Assembly: GCA_039720395.1 (NCBI GenBank)
Contig: CM077827.1
Location: 17,595,822-17,659,821, forward strand
Direction of reading: 5' to 3'
DNA from: Liquidambar formosana
Lineage: Eukaryota > Streptophyta > Magnoliopsida > Saxifragales > Altingiaceae
DNA length: 64,000 bases
The translations under genes were made by a program, and so were the position numbers. The notes beneath the pieces are model-generated. The model searched no databases. It was not told the DNA's origin and worked only from the letters and a program-made list of their open reading frames with translations. Below are positions 43,369-55,648 of this stretch, in pieces (the first letter of the stretch is position 1; each line of letters begins with the position of its first letter).

Positions 43369-45774
43369 CTACAAGCTGCTATCAGGTAGGCCAAGGTCTT
43401 CTTCTTCATGGATCTCCGCAATGACACCACATTCAAGGTACCAATTCAGAAGTGGCATAGTAGTATGGCTAATGGATAAACCCTGGAGTTCTTCAATGGT
43501 CGAGTCTTCCACGGTGAGGATCATGTCTTGGAATATTTCAGTCATAGCCCCTGCATCAAGGTTCTCTGCCCAGTCCTCCTCTTTCTTTTCCCAGAACTCA
43601 TCATTGATGGCATCATCATCCACCATTTCAGCTGTGATTGGATACCATTCGGTGAAGAAGATTTCAAAACCCGGAACTCGGATCTTGGTAGCTTGGTCAA
43701 AGGTGGGCTCTGGAAACCCGCAATATAGAAAATCATCCCCTTCTTTGATGAAGTAACCATTCAAAGTAGGTCGATATGGCGAGATCTTCAGGTCTGGCAC
43801 CCTTCCCTCGGCTTTGGCTCTTACTTTCTCTTTGTTCCTCTTCAGCATTTCCGCATGATCATTTCTAGAGGGCTCATATCCTAGCCCGAAGGTGTATGAG
43901 GTGACACGGCTTTGAATAGACGTAGGGATCCCTTGTTGGCGACGCCCTAGCCCCATGCCTGGAAAGAAACTCATCTTTCTCATTATTTCACCGACGTGCA
44001 AGTTGCCATGGGGGCAAAAGTCCAAGGGTATTAATTCACCCTTTTCGAGCTCTTTTTCAATACATTGGACATAGTCAAACCCAGATAGCGGTATCGCTGC
44101 TGATTCAGGTTGTATCTCACATATAGGCACACCCGCGAGTTTCAATTCATAGTCCCCTTGAAGTGTTACTATGGCTCCTTCATAAGGAAACTTCACCTTT
44201 TGATGGAGTGAAGATGGCACAGCCCCAGCAGGATGGATCCAAGGTCGGCCCAACAACAAGTTGAAACATGACGGCACATCCAACACTTGGAATTCTACCC
44301 TAAATTCAGTGGGTCCCATGATAAGAGGCAAAGTAACTACCCCTATTACTTCTCGGCGGGTGTTGTCATAAGCTCTTACGGTCTGCCCAGATGGCGTGAA
44401 ATCAGTGGGTCCCAAACCCAAAACAGTGGCAGTTCGGAGAGGACATACATTCAGTGCGGACCCATTGTCGATAAGAACGGTGGGAACCCTCTTCCCCATA
44501 GTGTCAACGGTCACATAGAAAGCTTGAGAATGGCTCAGCCCGCTTTTAGGTAGGTCTACATCGGTGAACACGATGGTTGAGTTCTTGGGAGTTGGATTCA
44601 CCAAATGTACCAATCCCTCGGGGGATGTGTCAACAGGCACTTGTATCTGATTCAACAGTTTCAACACGGTCTGTCTGTGCTTATGCGAGGCCATGAGCAA
44701 GCCCCAAATAGTAATGTTGGCATTGGTCTTCTTCAGCTGCCTAAGCACTTCATCCTCTTCTTCTTGCAAGCTAGGACGCCTCTGCCCTTCCAAATCTTCC
44801 AACGGATTTTCAGATTCTAGGTGGGGGGGCTTGAAATGACGACCCCCTCTAGTTATATGGTCCAACTCATCATCGCTAGCCCATATGTCATGGACTTCCT
44901 CGGAGTCATTCATCAAGTCATCCCATTCTATCATGTCGATGCTCTCCATCTCTGTCGGCAAGTCATCCGAACCTGAAGGGACTATCGGCTCATCTGATAT
45001 CGGACTTGGGCTTGAGTACAGCACATAGTAATCATATTTCCTCGACGCTTCACCTAATAGGCCAACCTGAGGATCCCCTGCTTCATATCTTTCTTTCAGC
45101 TCTTGTTGGATAGATTTCTTTGGCAACAACAAAACCTTTTGGTCAATGAGGTCTTGGATGATCTTCTTTAGTATAGAACAAGCCTCGGTGTCATGGCCGG
45201 GTGCACGATGGTATTGGCAATATTGGTGAGGGGTTGATGGTCTTGGCTTTGGTGGAAGTGGCATGATAAGGCTGTTATTGTGGCAAATGGTGAAGAGACG
45301 GGTTAAGGTTATGGGGAGCGGAGTGTATTGTCTTATGGGATGGCGAGAGCGAGAGGATTCAACCCCAATGGCATTTATGGTGTTAGGTGGGGGTGTGTTG
45401 TTGTGTGATGGGAGAGGATTACGGGTGACATTTGGACGGGTTGGTGGTGAAATGACTTGCTTGTCAATGAGGTCTTGGACTTGGTGGCGAAGGCGAATAC
45501 AGCGATTGGTGGCATGGCCTTTAGATTGGTGGTACTTGCAGTACTCATTCTCATTGTAGCTCTTGGGTAAGGGATTTGGTGGAGGTCTTGGGTCGAGTGG
45601 CTTCAATAGGTCACGACTTATGAGCTTTTCAAGGACTCTTTCGAGTGGCATGAATAGGTCAGTGAATTGGCGAGGTGGGTTAACATCATTGAGAGAAAAG
45701 GGTTGGATTGGTTGAGTTATGGTGTTGACCTCGGCATTGTTCTTCCCAGTAAAGTTTGTCTTGCGACTCCTCAC
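43369..45774 (-). pseudogene. gag 3' part and protease of element C
   Basis: An 801-codon frame. Two knuckle-like motifs of the form CxxH...GH...C are present (CKYHQSKGHATNRC and CQYHRAPGHDTEAC), one more than in element A. Then GRHFKPPHLE, and the aspartic protease site VLIDNGSALNVCPLRT with LLLGRPWIHPAG. A glycine-rich G-patch-like segment follows (MSFFPGMGLGRRQQG ... FGLGYEPS). The frame is separated from the front of gag by several frameshifts at 45775-45945. Confidence 0.88.
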
Positions 45775-45938
45775 TTCCTCAGTTTGATTGTCCCATCATT
45801 GATAGCATCTTCAACCTGCGTGCCAGCCCCAATGAGAGCTTTGAAATTTGGGAATAGTGGGCAAATAGGTGTTGTGATACACGGGCAGCAGGTTCTTAAC
45901 CACTAACTGAATTTGGTCCTCCTCATTCGGCCTATCCG

Positions 45939-46769
45939 TCATTCTCGCGCCTTTTGTCTCCACCTTGTAATGTAAGCGGAGAAAGTTTCATGAGCCCCTT
46001 GCTTGGTAGTTTCTAGGTCCCTTCGAGTAACGTCCACCTCTGTGTTATACTTGTAGTGCTCTGAAAACTCATTGCATATGTCTTCCCAAGTCCGAGTTCT
46101 ATTCTCATCCAAGGATAAGAACCATTTCAAAGCAGAAGTGGCCAAGGTTTCATGGAACATTTGAGCTAAAAGCTCGTCAGTAGCCCCTCGAGGGTGCATA
46201 GCTCGCACGTACATCTTCAAATGAGTCTTAGGGCAACCCGTCCCATCGAACTTTTCTAACTCCGGCATCTTGAATTGTAGTGGAATACGAGCCGTTGGAA
46301 ACAGAGATAGAGTCCTCACATCGACCATGTCATCAGCCCTACGGATCCCTTTTATAGTTCTCTCCAATACTTCTACCTTGCTAGCTAACACGGAATCACT
46401 GCTAGTACCTTTCCCCTTGGCTTCCCCTTCTAGGTTGGTGACCTCAGGTTTCGAGCTACTTTCCCCCCTTGTCTTGGTGTTCTCATTGGATTGAGGTCCC
46501 TCTTCGGTGCCAGCCCCATGAGGTATACCCGAGGAATGGGCCTTAGAGCCATTTTGTTCAAGATCCGCCATCTTCTGTTGGTTCTCTTGAGCCATTTTCA
46601 ATGCGGTATCGGATGTCTCGGCGGTATGGTCAAGCTTGGCCATGATGGCTTTCAGGCAAGCCTCAAGGTCAAAGTGCCCCTCACTAGTTCTTTCGTCGGC
46701 CATGTCTGTCTGATGGGTAGACTCAACACTCACTAGACGCCCTTGTGGATTGCGGATCCAAGCCAGCAC
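45939..46769 (-). pseudogene. gag: gag 5' part of element C
   Basis: 277 codons from ATG at 46769; MADERTSEG at about 46700 is another possible start. The N-terminus RNPQGRLVSVE resembles the region before the second ATG in element A. The Gag core is present, with MPELEKFDGTGCPKTHLKMYV, WFLSLDENRTRTWEDI and TTKQGAHETFSAYITRWRQKAR. A one-base loss near 45950 ends the frame. Two further shifts lie between there and 45774, where the next frame takes over. Confidence 0.88.
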
Positions 46770-47371
46770 GTCTATGGATAGAAAAGTTTTAACCTTTAGC
46801 CTAAGGACTTGTCCTAAACCTCCATATTTTTCTTAATGAACTCGGTCTCTACACCATGTTCAATTAATTCATTCCTTTTATCCAATTACCTTTACAGGGA
46901 TCATGGATTAAGGGTATGTTTTAAAGAATAGGGCATAGAGTAATTAATCCCCTAGGACTAGCACATCACAAACATAGCTTTACATCCTATTTCCTTAATT
47001 TATTCCTCCTAACCCATGGCCTTAACGAAGGCTAGGGTTTAAAGGTCTATGTTAAGGGCATAAGATATAAAGCCTCACACCACAAACACGGCATAGCATC
47101 ATTACAAACAATTGTGGGTGCATAAAGGTGAGACCGTAGTGTCCTACAAGTCTGTCTATATGGACTAATGATAAGGGTAGGCTAGGGTCCTTCACTTGCT
47201 TGAGCAATCCTTATACCTAACCACATGTGGCATCAGGAACGCCGCGTGGGTCCAGCATTACGTGATTACTCATTTAATATACCCAAGGGTACTAGGCAAG
47301 AAGAGGTTGATAGCTTTCACCCCAACACATGGAATCAGGAAAACCAAGGTTGAGACTAGGCCGATCGTTGA
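46770..47371 (-). other. Leader of element C
   Basis: About 600 bp upstream of gag with no recognisable gene. PBS and 5' LTR are not reached before the gap. Confidence 0.6.
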
Positions 47372-47471
47372 NNNNNNNNNNNNNNNNNNNNNNNNNNNNN
47401 NNNNNNNNNNNNNNNNNNNNNNNNNNNNNNNNNNNNNNNNNNNNNNNNNNNNNNNNNNNNNNNNNNNNNNN
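47372..47471. other. Assembly gap of 100 N
   Basis: Exactly 100 N, the usual placeholder for a gap of unknown size. It falls where element C's 5' LTR should begin. Confidence 0.97.
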
Positions 47472-47541
47472 TATTTAACATTCAAGCGTATCAATTCTAC
47501 TAAGAGTAAGTAAGTTACACTTTCCATTGTTATCCTCAAAT

Positions 47542-48805
47542 TTACAATTTCAAGAACTGTAACTGTCAATCAAAACATCTTGCGTAAACAAAAATTAACG
47601 GGGCCATCACATCAAGTAAGCATATTCCATTGGACTGTAGTTTTCCTTAAATTTGCTGCCCAGACAAATAGCCTGACTAAACTATATGCTAATACTCCTA
47701 ATTGAACACGATTCCATTTCCATATATGGATACTAAAATGTAACTCAAATATACAACTACATACGTTGGAAATCAGAAAATCAAGCGCCTGAGCTACAGA
47801 TTTCACAGTTTCAACAACCTAATATCATATCAATGGATAGTAATCATATAAGAAGAAATTGACTTATGCTTGCATTCATTGTCATTCCACTATATATAGT
47901 CACCATTTAATAGTATAATTAAATAAGCTACCCAGAAAATCTCAGTGTGTAACTGAACCTTTTCATTGAATGATAAAAATAAATATATACCTAAACCTCT
48001 GTTCGGTTGCAGAGACAACCAGAAGAAGAAAAATAAAATAATTTTGAATCTTATGGCTTGTGTTATGTTTAGTTTAGTTGAGATTTTCATTCTCAGGTAC
48101 CAAGTAATGAAAAAATAATAATTTAAAATTCGAACATTAACCTTCGTTTGGTTGCCGAGAAAATAAAGGAAAAATAAATGAATAAATAAATAGGAGTATT
48201 AAGTTTTATGTTCGTTTGTTTCAAACAATGAAATCCCACTTCAATTTAAACCAAATAGACATCATCAGACTGATCACAGTCAAGTGAGGGTTTTTGATCA
48301 CAGTCAAGTGAGGGTTTTTTGTTTTTCTCAGATCGCAAACAGTGAAATCCTAATACTCAAGTTTTTAGTTTCTGTTTTTTTTCCTAAAATTTCAAACCAA
48401 CCAAACAGAGCCCTTAATTTCTTCTATCTTTTCTCAACATTTCTTTTTCTGAGCAACCCAAAACAAGTTATGAACATACATGCTACGAAAAAAATAGAAA
48501 TTAGACCCAACAACACATTGACATCAAAATCTCTAAGAACGCCAGAAACCCTAGAAATTAACCTGGGGTAGGATCGCCGGAGGGTCCAGGTTCGGACCCA
48601 GATTCGGGAAGAGGAAGAAGGGTCGTTGAACGGTGAGGATTGAAGAAAATGCGGTCTTGAGCTGATCCGGGAGGGTTGTTCGGTAATGGAGGATCTTGTG
48701 AGCCATTTGCTTCACTTGAGACTCCAACATCTCCACTTCTTGGAGCTTCGGTTCGTCTTCCCAGCTCACGGGTTGTGGGGTTCGGGGTGGTTCATTCAAG
48801 GACAT
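47542..48805 (-). CDS. Small predicted host protein, two or three exons
   Basis: Exon 1 is 48805-48563 (81 codons, from MSLNEPPRTPQPVSWEDEP), ending CAG before GT. Exon 2 is 47818-47765 (18 codons, VVETVKSVAQALDFLISN), with AG before and GT after. Both exons are multiples of three and phase 0. A short third exon at about 47556-47542 would close the protein near 103 aa. Exon 1 has an acidic helix (EVEMLESQVKQMAHKIL) and a conserved-looking core (HYRTTLPDQLKTAF). I do not recognise the family. It is not part of a transposon that I can see, and its codon use looks like a normal gene. The third exon is weak. Confidence 0.5.
48269..48322 (+). repeat. 27-bp tandem duplication
   Basis: TGATCACAGTCAAGTGAGGG followed by a T run, present twice in a row. 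Confidence 0.8.
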
Positions 48806-49250
48806 GTTTGGATCTGAAAAGATTCAGGTAGTGTGGTGTTGAGGTTTTTTGGGAGGCCGACGATCAGGTGTGTGACTGAGTGAGGTGTGAGTTGTGAAGG
48901 GTCAGTTGTCTACTGCCGACGATGGGATGAGGGAGTTAGGGATAGGACTAAGACCCCCGACGATGGGTTGATGAGGATTGGTACTACCGGCGATGGGGAT
49001 TTGGGGATGAGGGGTGAGGCGATGAACGGCGATGGAGGAAGAATGGAAGAGGACAGGCACGTTTTCGCTGAAGTGCTGAAGGCCGAAGGGACAAGCCTTT
49101 TAGCCTTTTAGCCTTTTAGGCATTTATCTGCTTTTAAAATAAATAAAAAGAATTGTAGAATTGGTATGAGTTATCCCAATACTATGCATTGAATATTGCA
49201 AGCAGAATATACTATAACTCGTTAATCACAAGATATAACCCCTAATGCAA
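48806..49250. other. Upstream region of the predicted host gene
   Basis: Probably promoter and 5' UTR of the minus-strand gene. It contains repeated GACGATGGG words (48915-49010) and three TTTTAGCC words near 49098-49125. I see no other gene. Confidence 0.4.
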
Positions 49251-49469
49251 GTATTGATATTAATTTATATTAGTATGTCTTTATTTGATTATCATAGTTA
49301 TATATATATATACGGTTATGTTCCATTAATATATATTGATATAAATTATATCAGCATTATCATGCATTGGGGATTGTATCCCTTGCATTGGTCCAATGTA
49401 CCTCATATCCTACTAATGCATAAAGTACAACTCTCAATGCTGGTGTGGATATAAGTTTATCAGTATGTG

Positions 49470-49505
49470 CTTACCTGATCATATATATATATATATATAT
49501 ATATA
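49470..49505. repeat. AT microsatellite
   Basis: Dinucleotide AT run. Similar runs are at 49302-49312, 50935-50953, 54160-54180 and 54486-54512. Confidence 0.85.
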
Positions 49506-49539
49506 AAACCGTTGGATTAAATTTGATTCATATGTTGGC

Positions 49540-49685
49540 CATATATGTCAAAATCAAATTGATCTAAGATTAAGATATGTTTCATTCGAAATGTTAAAAA
49601 ATGAGCTATTGTTATTAATTAAAAAATATACGTTTTGAATCAATAGCAATCAATCTTAGATCAACTTGATTTTTGGCATAGCACG
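49540..49685. repeat. Foldback sequence
   Basis: AAAATCAAATTGATCTAAGATT near 49550 pairs, with one mismatch, with AATCTTAGATCAACTTGATTTT near 49652; loop about 80 bp. A nearby short inverted repeat AGTGCACCT/AGGTGCACT lies at about 49753-49780. It may be a decayed MITE or foldback element; I see no clear target duplication. Confidence 0.5.
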
Positions 49686-50007
49686 TCTACATGAGAAGGT
49701 TATCTTATCCAATGTGGATTTCCAAAATAAAATTATTAGGTAGAGTTTTGGAGTGCACCTACTAATATCAGGTGCACTTGATAATAAAAGGACTATATTT
49801 ATATATATCTATTACCCTTTAAAAGAGAAGGTTTCGTTTCATTGTAATCGTCCAAAACGACCGCTCACTTCTACACCAAACGACTTGCTATTTTTTATGC
49901 CTTCCCCCACACAGATCCGTCGCGCGTGCGTTCACACCGCATCTGCCAACGGGTAAAACGACGTCGTTGTAAGTGTGTTTTGAATCTGAGCTTCGTTCGC
50001 TCGCGTC

Positions 50008-50075
50008 ATGTTTTGTTCCACCGACCTGCTACAATCACAGCATGTTTTGTTCCACCGACCTGCTACAATCACATG
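50008..50075 (+). repeat. Tandem duplication of about 33 bp
   Basis: CATGTTTTGTTCCACCGACC with CTGCTACAATCACA occurs twice in succession. Confidence 0.85.
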
Positions 50076-50429
50076 GCGCACATCCCATCTTGTGCAAAGA
50101 GCTCCATGCCGGTGACGTCATTCTGCAGATGGGTTTTGCCCCTTTTCCTCTCTCGTTTTTGGCTTATTCTTTCAGAAGATTTCAGATGCTTGAGATTCAG
50201 ATTTAGAAGGTGAAACTGGTAGAGCTTCGGTCTGGAGATATTCAGCTGATACTGATTGTAAAAAAGTGCTTGGATCTGGTCGAATATGGCGTTCTTTGGG
50301 GCTTTCTGAAGTTCCTCATTGTCGGAGAAAGATAGCGGTTTCTTCAACCGGCAGTGAATGTTCTGATGCTGCACGGATTCTCGACTGGTGCAGCATGGTA
50401 GTTCTAGCCAAAAATCGATCTGTTGGATA

Positions 50430-50935
50430 GCGCACTTTTATACACGGTGACAAAAACCTTCTATCTGAGCGACTGTGAGAAAAATATGCTGTTGTTCGTC
50501 GCTTGATCAAGCTCCTCATTGTCGAACAAGGATACGATAGCGGAGTTTGATCGACGGTGACAAAAACCTTCGATCTGACTGACGGTGAGAAAATATGGTG
50601 TTGTTCGTCGCTTTGATCGATCTTTTTTGGTCATCCTTAATTAATTCTTATTGCAGGTAGGAGTTTATCTCGGTTACAAAGTGTGAACAAGAAGAGGCCA
50701 TTAAGTGGATGTCAGGTAGATACCTCTGTTTTAGTTGAACGAAATCTGAAATTTTCAGGTCTTCTTTGATGACTTATATAGATATATATTATTGCAGGTA
50801 GGAATTTTGTCTGGATCAGAATTGTCACAAGAGGAGTTCCTTAAGTGGATTGTAGGTAGATACCTCTGTTTTAGGGTTGAAGGAATCTGGAATTTTCTCA
50901 CGTCTTCTTTTGATGACTTATATATATACATATTA
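50430..50935 (+). repeat. Two pairs of direct duplications
   Basis: GGTGACAAAAACCTT ... TGTTGTTCGTCGCTT occurs at about 50446 and 50555. A longer block beginning GCAGGTAGGA and including GTAGATACCTCTGTTTTAG occurs at about 50655 and 50795, giving two diverged copies of about 140 bp. Confidence 0.75.
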
Positions 50936-51426
50936 GTATATATATATATATATAGTATTATAATTTTGCTTTTTTTGTTTGCCGTGGAAGAATAGATAAA
51001 GTGATATGTTACGAGAGAACAAGCAGGAGCGAAATTGCAATGATTTTCGTTTATTTCCGTTCTGATAGTTCCTTTCTTGTTGTCTGAGTATGAACTGACA
51101 TAATTGGGCATTTTTTTTGGATCACGTGGTTTTTTTTTTTTGTTTTGATAAATTGTTGGCTGTTGCTGAGGGACGAAGCTAGCAATCTTGTTTAGTAGGA
51201 GCGAATTTTGATTGGTTGTTAATATTTTATTTTAATTCAAAAATAAAACACGCTTTTATTCAAAAAAAAAAATTTATTTATTTAAGATAGAAAAAATTTC
51301 AAAAATTTAAAATATGTTCATATTTTATAAACGATATATATTTCAATTGAGATCGTGAAAGGACAAAAATTTGGGAAGTAAGCAAAAAATTAAAATAAAA
51401 TAAGCACTAGCTAAACCTGTTGTCAG

Positions 51427-51720
51427 TCATCTTATGTGAATGTCCTTCACTGTTTCTGAAATAATTAGGCAGAGAAATAATGATAAACAATTAAAGGAAA
51501 TCACAAGGAAACTAAGAGAGAGGGGTGGGTGGGGCTTGGTATTGGGTATTGAGTATTCGAAGGGAAAAGAACGAATTTTCACGAGAATGAATTTGGGAGG
51601 TAGAATCCAAAAATGTCGTTCACTGTTTCTGAAATAATTAGGCACAGAAATAATGATAAACAATTAAAGCAAATCACAAGGAAGCTAAGAGAGGGTGGTG
51701 GATTGAGGCTTGGGTATGGG
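51427..51720 (+). repeat. Tandem duplication of about 174 bp
   Basis: The block with TTCACTGTTTCTGAAATAAT at 51446 recurs at 51620, with GATAAACAATTAAAG after it in both. Frames across it have no known domain. Confidence 0.8.
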
Positions 51721-54700
51721 TATTGGGTACTGGAAGGGAAAAAGAATCAATTTGCGGGGGGGAATTGCTTGTATGTTGGAATTGTAATTGGGTTCTGTAG
51801 TGTGGTGACATTAGGGGACAGGTTTTTTTTTTTTTTTTTTTCCTTTTGTTCTTTGACTTAAAAGCCAGTGATGAAAGCTAAAAGGTCTAAGCTTTGGCTT
51901 GATAAAAGCTAGAAGGTGATTCTAGCTTTTTGTAGTGGTGAAACAAAATTGATGTAGCCAATCCCATATAGTTTGGATTAGAGCTTCAGTGAGTTGAGTT
52001 GGCATAATGTTTCTTTTGATTGGATCCTGTTTGTTCGCAACCTAATGGAGGATAGGTGAGAAAATGGTTTACAATTCATGGAGGATGATAAAATTTAGTT
52101 TGATTTTGAGGCTTTGAAACCTTTAATTTATTATATCTTAAGGAATGACAATTATCATCTACATGCTTTATTGTATATTTGCAATTGCAAAAAGTTGTAA
52201 GTTCGCTCTTTAGATCAAGTTGGAACAACTCATGTACCACTAGACTTTGGATTTAAATAGTATCGTATGATCAAAAGATTAGAGGGAAAAAGACCCATGC
52301 TATTGCTTTCATTTCTGCATTAAGAGCTTCTAATTGGAAAACAGTCTGGCAAAAAGGAAAAAAAATTGATAAATACTGTGTTAGAATTGGTGAGGCTTTC
52401 ATAAAATGTTAGAAAATAAGGAAGAGTAGATATATTCGTTGATTAAAAGCCTTAGAAAGATTGAATGAATGACATGACATAACAGTATACCACAGTTCAT
52501 CACTCTGCCTCATAATTTCAATTGATCTCAATAGTCACCATTGTCTATGTATAATGGCAATTGTAATAAATTCAATTCAGTAGAATATGTTCTAGGTCCA
52601 TGAGTCTCTTATATCTTGGAACTTTTTGTATAATACTATAAATTATATGTTGCGTCAATACGTATGGTGAATTCAACAATTGCAATCTTATGAATGGTCT
52701 AGCTCATTTGTTATGTGTTATTTGGATCACACAATTGTAGAATTATACAAGTTGTTCATATGAAAAAAATACATGGGAAGGTTGGAATTTGAACTTAGAA
52801 CTAAGTTGGCAACAAAGAAAAGTACAGAAAATATTCATATCGCTTGAGACCTAGAACCAGGGCCGCTTTTGAATAATTAATTTTTATCTTTGTTTTAGTT
52901 GTGTTTCATATTCAGTGAAGTAATAATTAAAAAAATTTCAAACAATATAATAATAATAATAAAAAAATTTGTCACGACTCCTAGATAACCAAGTTTTGAG
53001 GTAGATATTTTTGGTTTTATTTTGATTTGAAACTGTGATTAAATATTGTTCTGCTTGTGTTTTGTGTGTTCAATTTTACTTTTAAACTAGATCAAACCAC
53101 AGTGACTTATGCTAGGTCTTCTTTATTATTTTGTGTTTTGTTTCTTTTGTTTATTTCTAAGGCTGAAATGCAACAAAAGTTATTTCTGCTATATTTTGTT
53201 AATATTGGTATTAATATACATGGTAATAAAACCTAGATTACCCGTTTAAGAATAGAGCCATGGATACAAAATACGTTATTATTATTTTCAATTTGCAGAT
53301 TATGTTTGGAGGTTATGTATTTACCTCCTGCATTGGCTGTAGATTGGTAAATTTTTAATTTGTATTTGACATGTATTTATTCTTGAAATGTCCATTTGGA
53401 CAGTTTAAGAATACATATTTCTGAATCGTTCCTTATTCTGAACATTATATTTGTACAAATATTTTTGCTCATTTCCTTAATGTTCTCTGGGTATGAGTTA
53501 AGAGAGAATTTATAGGTCCTATGACCTATTCTCTTAGCTATATCTGGAGAACTAAGGGGAGGTGCTGGCAAAATTTTTGTACAACTATTTGTTTAAGATT
53601 ATAGGCAACGATTTAGAAATATGTAATTCTTGAATGGGATAGGACCACTACCCTTTGTAAAGAAAAAATATTAATCTATTTACTCCGTACTTTATCATAA
53701 CGTTTTTAACATGTCTTACAGATATAGCTCCATTCTTTTTACTGATTTTGATTTTCCTTTTTGTTCCAGTGTTGCCATTGCTTCCCTGCATAGTATTGTC
53801 TTATGCTGGCTTTGTTCTCTTTCTTCTTTTTGATGTTGATTTCCAGGCAAGTTTTGCTTTATTAGTGTTTGCTCAATTATTATCGTTGTCATCTTGATTC
53901 TTTGGAATAAAAAATCTTTTTTTATTCTTATATAATTGAGTATTTCTTATATAATCAATGTTTGTTATTTTCTTATAGACTTGAATTCTACAACATTTTG
54001 CGCAAACAAGAATCAGTTTGTGTCTTTGTCTTGAGGTTAGTTTTTTTTTAATTGGACTTTGACATATTACATCTTTACAGATCTAATTCCATACTGTAAT
54101 TTGTTCTTGTTGCTTTTACTTGTACATGTAGATACACACATACACACACACACATACACACACATATATATATATATATATTAACTTTTTCCTACACGTT
54201 ATAATTATATTCTTTTCCCTATTGTCTTGTTCTTGTTAAATTTTGTGCGACCTACAATTATATGAGCTCTAACATTTCATTTTTTAATGCTTATTATTGT
54301 TACTTTTTTTATCCTTCAAAAAAATTGATTCTTTGTTTATAGAATTCAATGGTGCAGGTCTTTGTGCAGTAATTAATCAAATTGGGTTTTCATCTCAAGG
54401 TTTGTTGTTTTTATGCTATAGTTTTAGTTGCTAAATATTTGGGATCTAATTCTATATTCTAACTTGTTTTTCTTGTGCTTTGTTTGCATATATATATATA
54501 TATATATATATAACATTGTATGACTAACACATTCATGTTAACGTTAGATATCAAGTATGTATTAAAAGAGATTTTTTCTCCATGTTTTTGTTTCGAAAAA
54601 ATAAATGCAGCGTTTTTAGACATTCTATCTTTTGCCTTCTTCTGCAGTAAATTGTTATGTAGTTGCTTTTTACTAATATCATAATTGTATGTTTTTCTGC

Positions 54701-55648
54701 TTTAATCTTCTACTTGTTCAATTTTCTACAACTTTGCATTATTATTTTCTAAGCAAATTTTAAACATTCATGTTCTTTATTTGACTTTTTTTTTTTTATT
54801 CATAATTTTATCTCTCGTTTGGTACTTTTTAATATACAATGCTAATTTTGCAATTGCTGCTGTTAACATATTTTTTCATACTTATTATTTTGTTTAGGTT
54901 TAAGACTACTTAGCGTTCAATTGTTGTTGCGTTAATTCTTAAACATAAAATTTTTTTACCGAAATTCGTGCTCATTCTGAGGCCCCTATTTGAGCTAAAT
55001 GAATAAGTATCTAAATTTCATGTAAATAGAATAAAAAAATATATAGTATTCATATTAATTTAATAGATTTATAGATGTAACGCATCTTCATGTCAAGAAT
55101 GCAGTCACCAATTTGCCTACTATTTTTCTCCTAGAAATCTGTCCAATGTCACTTCAATTTTCTTTCCGTCAGACGTCTCGCCATTTATATTACCAATATT
55201 TATGCCTTTCAAGAATTATGATATATATTCCTCAGCAATTTGCTAAAAAGATTAGATATATCCTTTGAGTCAAGAAACTTCGTTATTCCTATTGCTATGT
55301 ATCACTAGACATAATTATATTTTGTCATAACTACACATAATTATATTTCGTAATCACTATTACTTCTTCAATACAAAAATATCTATTCATAAACAAAATT
55401 CTCTCTCTATTTGACAATTTTTCTTTGAATTCCCTTGAGAATGAACTTTTCTTATGTCTTTGCAACAATTAAGTTCAGTTGTTGTCTTTTACACAAGAAA
55501 TATTCTAAATAGCAATTGTTTTTGGGTATCGTCAACACCTATAATTATTTACTTTCAATTAAACTTATCTTCTCTAGCACAATTCAGGTGCGTTTCTACC
55601 ATAATTTATTCAATACAGCAACTACCTGACCATTACAAATTCGTAGTA
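51721..55648. other. AT-rich sequence without a recognisable gene
   Basis: It holds a long T run at 51823-51841, a CA/TA microsatellite at about 54128-54180 and an AT run at 54486-54512. It may include the 5' part of the Helitron, but no terminal TC could be assigned. Confidence 0.5.

Larger units (their letters stand above)
33262..47371 (-). mobile_element. Element C: Tat/Ogre-like Ty3/gypsy retrotransposon, 5' end missing
   Basis: Reads right to left: leader (47371-46770), gag, protease, possible intron, reverse transcriptase, two RNase H domains, integrase, an oppositely oriented PMD gene, tandem repeats, polypurine tract and 3' LTR. It has lost function by frameshifts. The 5' LTR and PBS are not seen; the 100-N gap begins where they are expected. 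Confidence 0.9.

Noticed and set aside
48887..49111. Plus-strand frame of 74 codons
   Set aside because: Low complexity, overlaps the likely promoter of the minus-strand gene, no similarity recognised.
51427..51861. Frames of 65-82 codons on both strands
   Set aside because: They are a tandem duplication read in frame, with no domain and no splice support.
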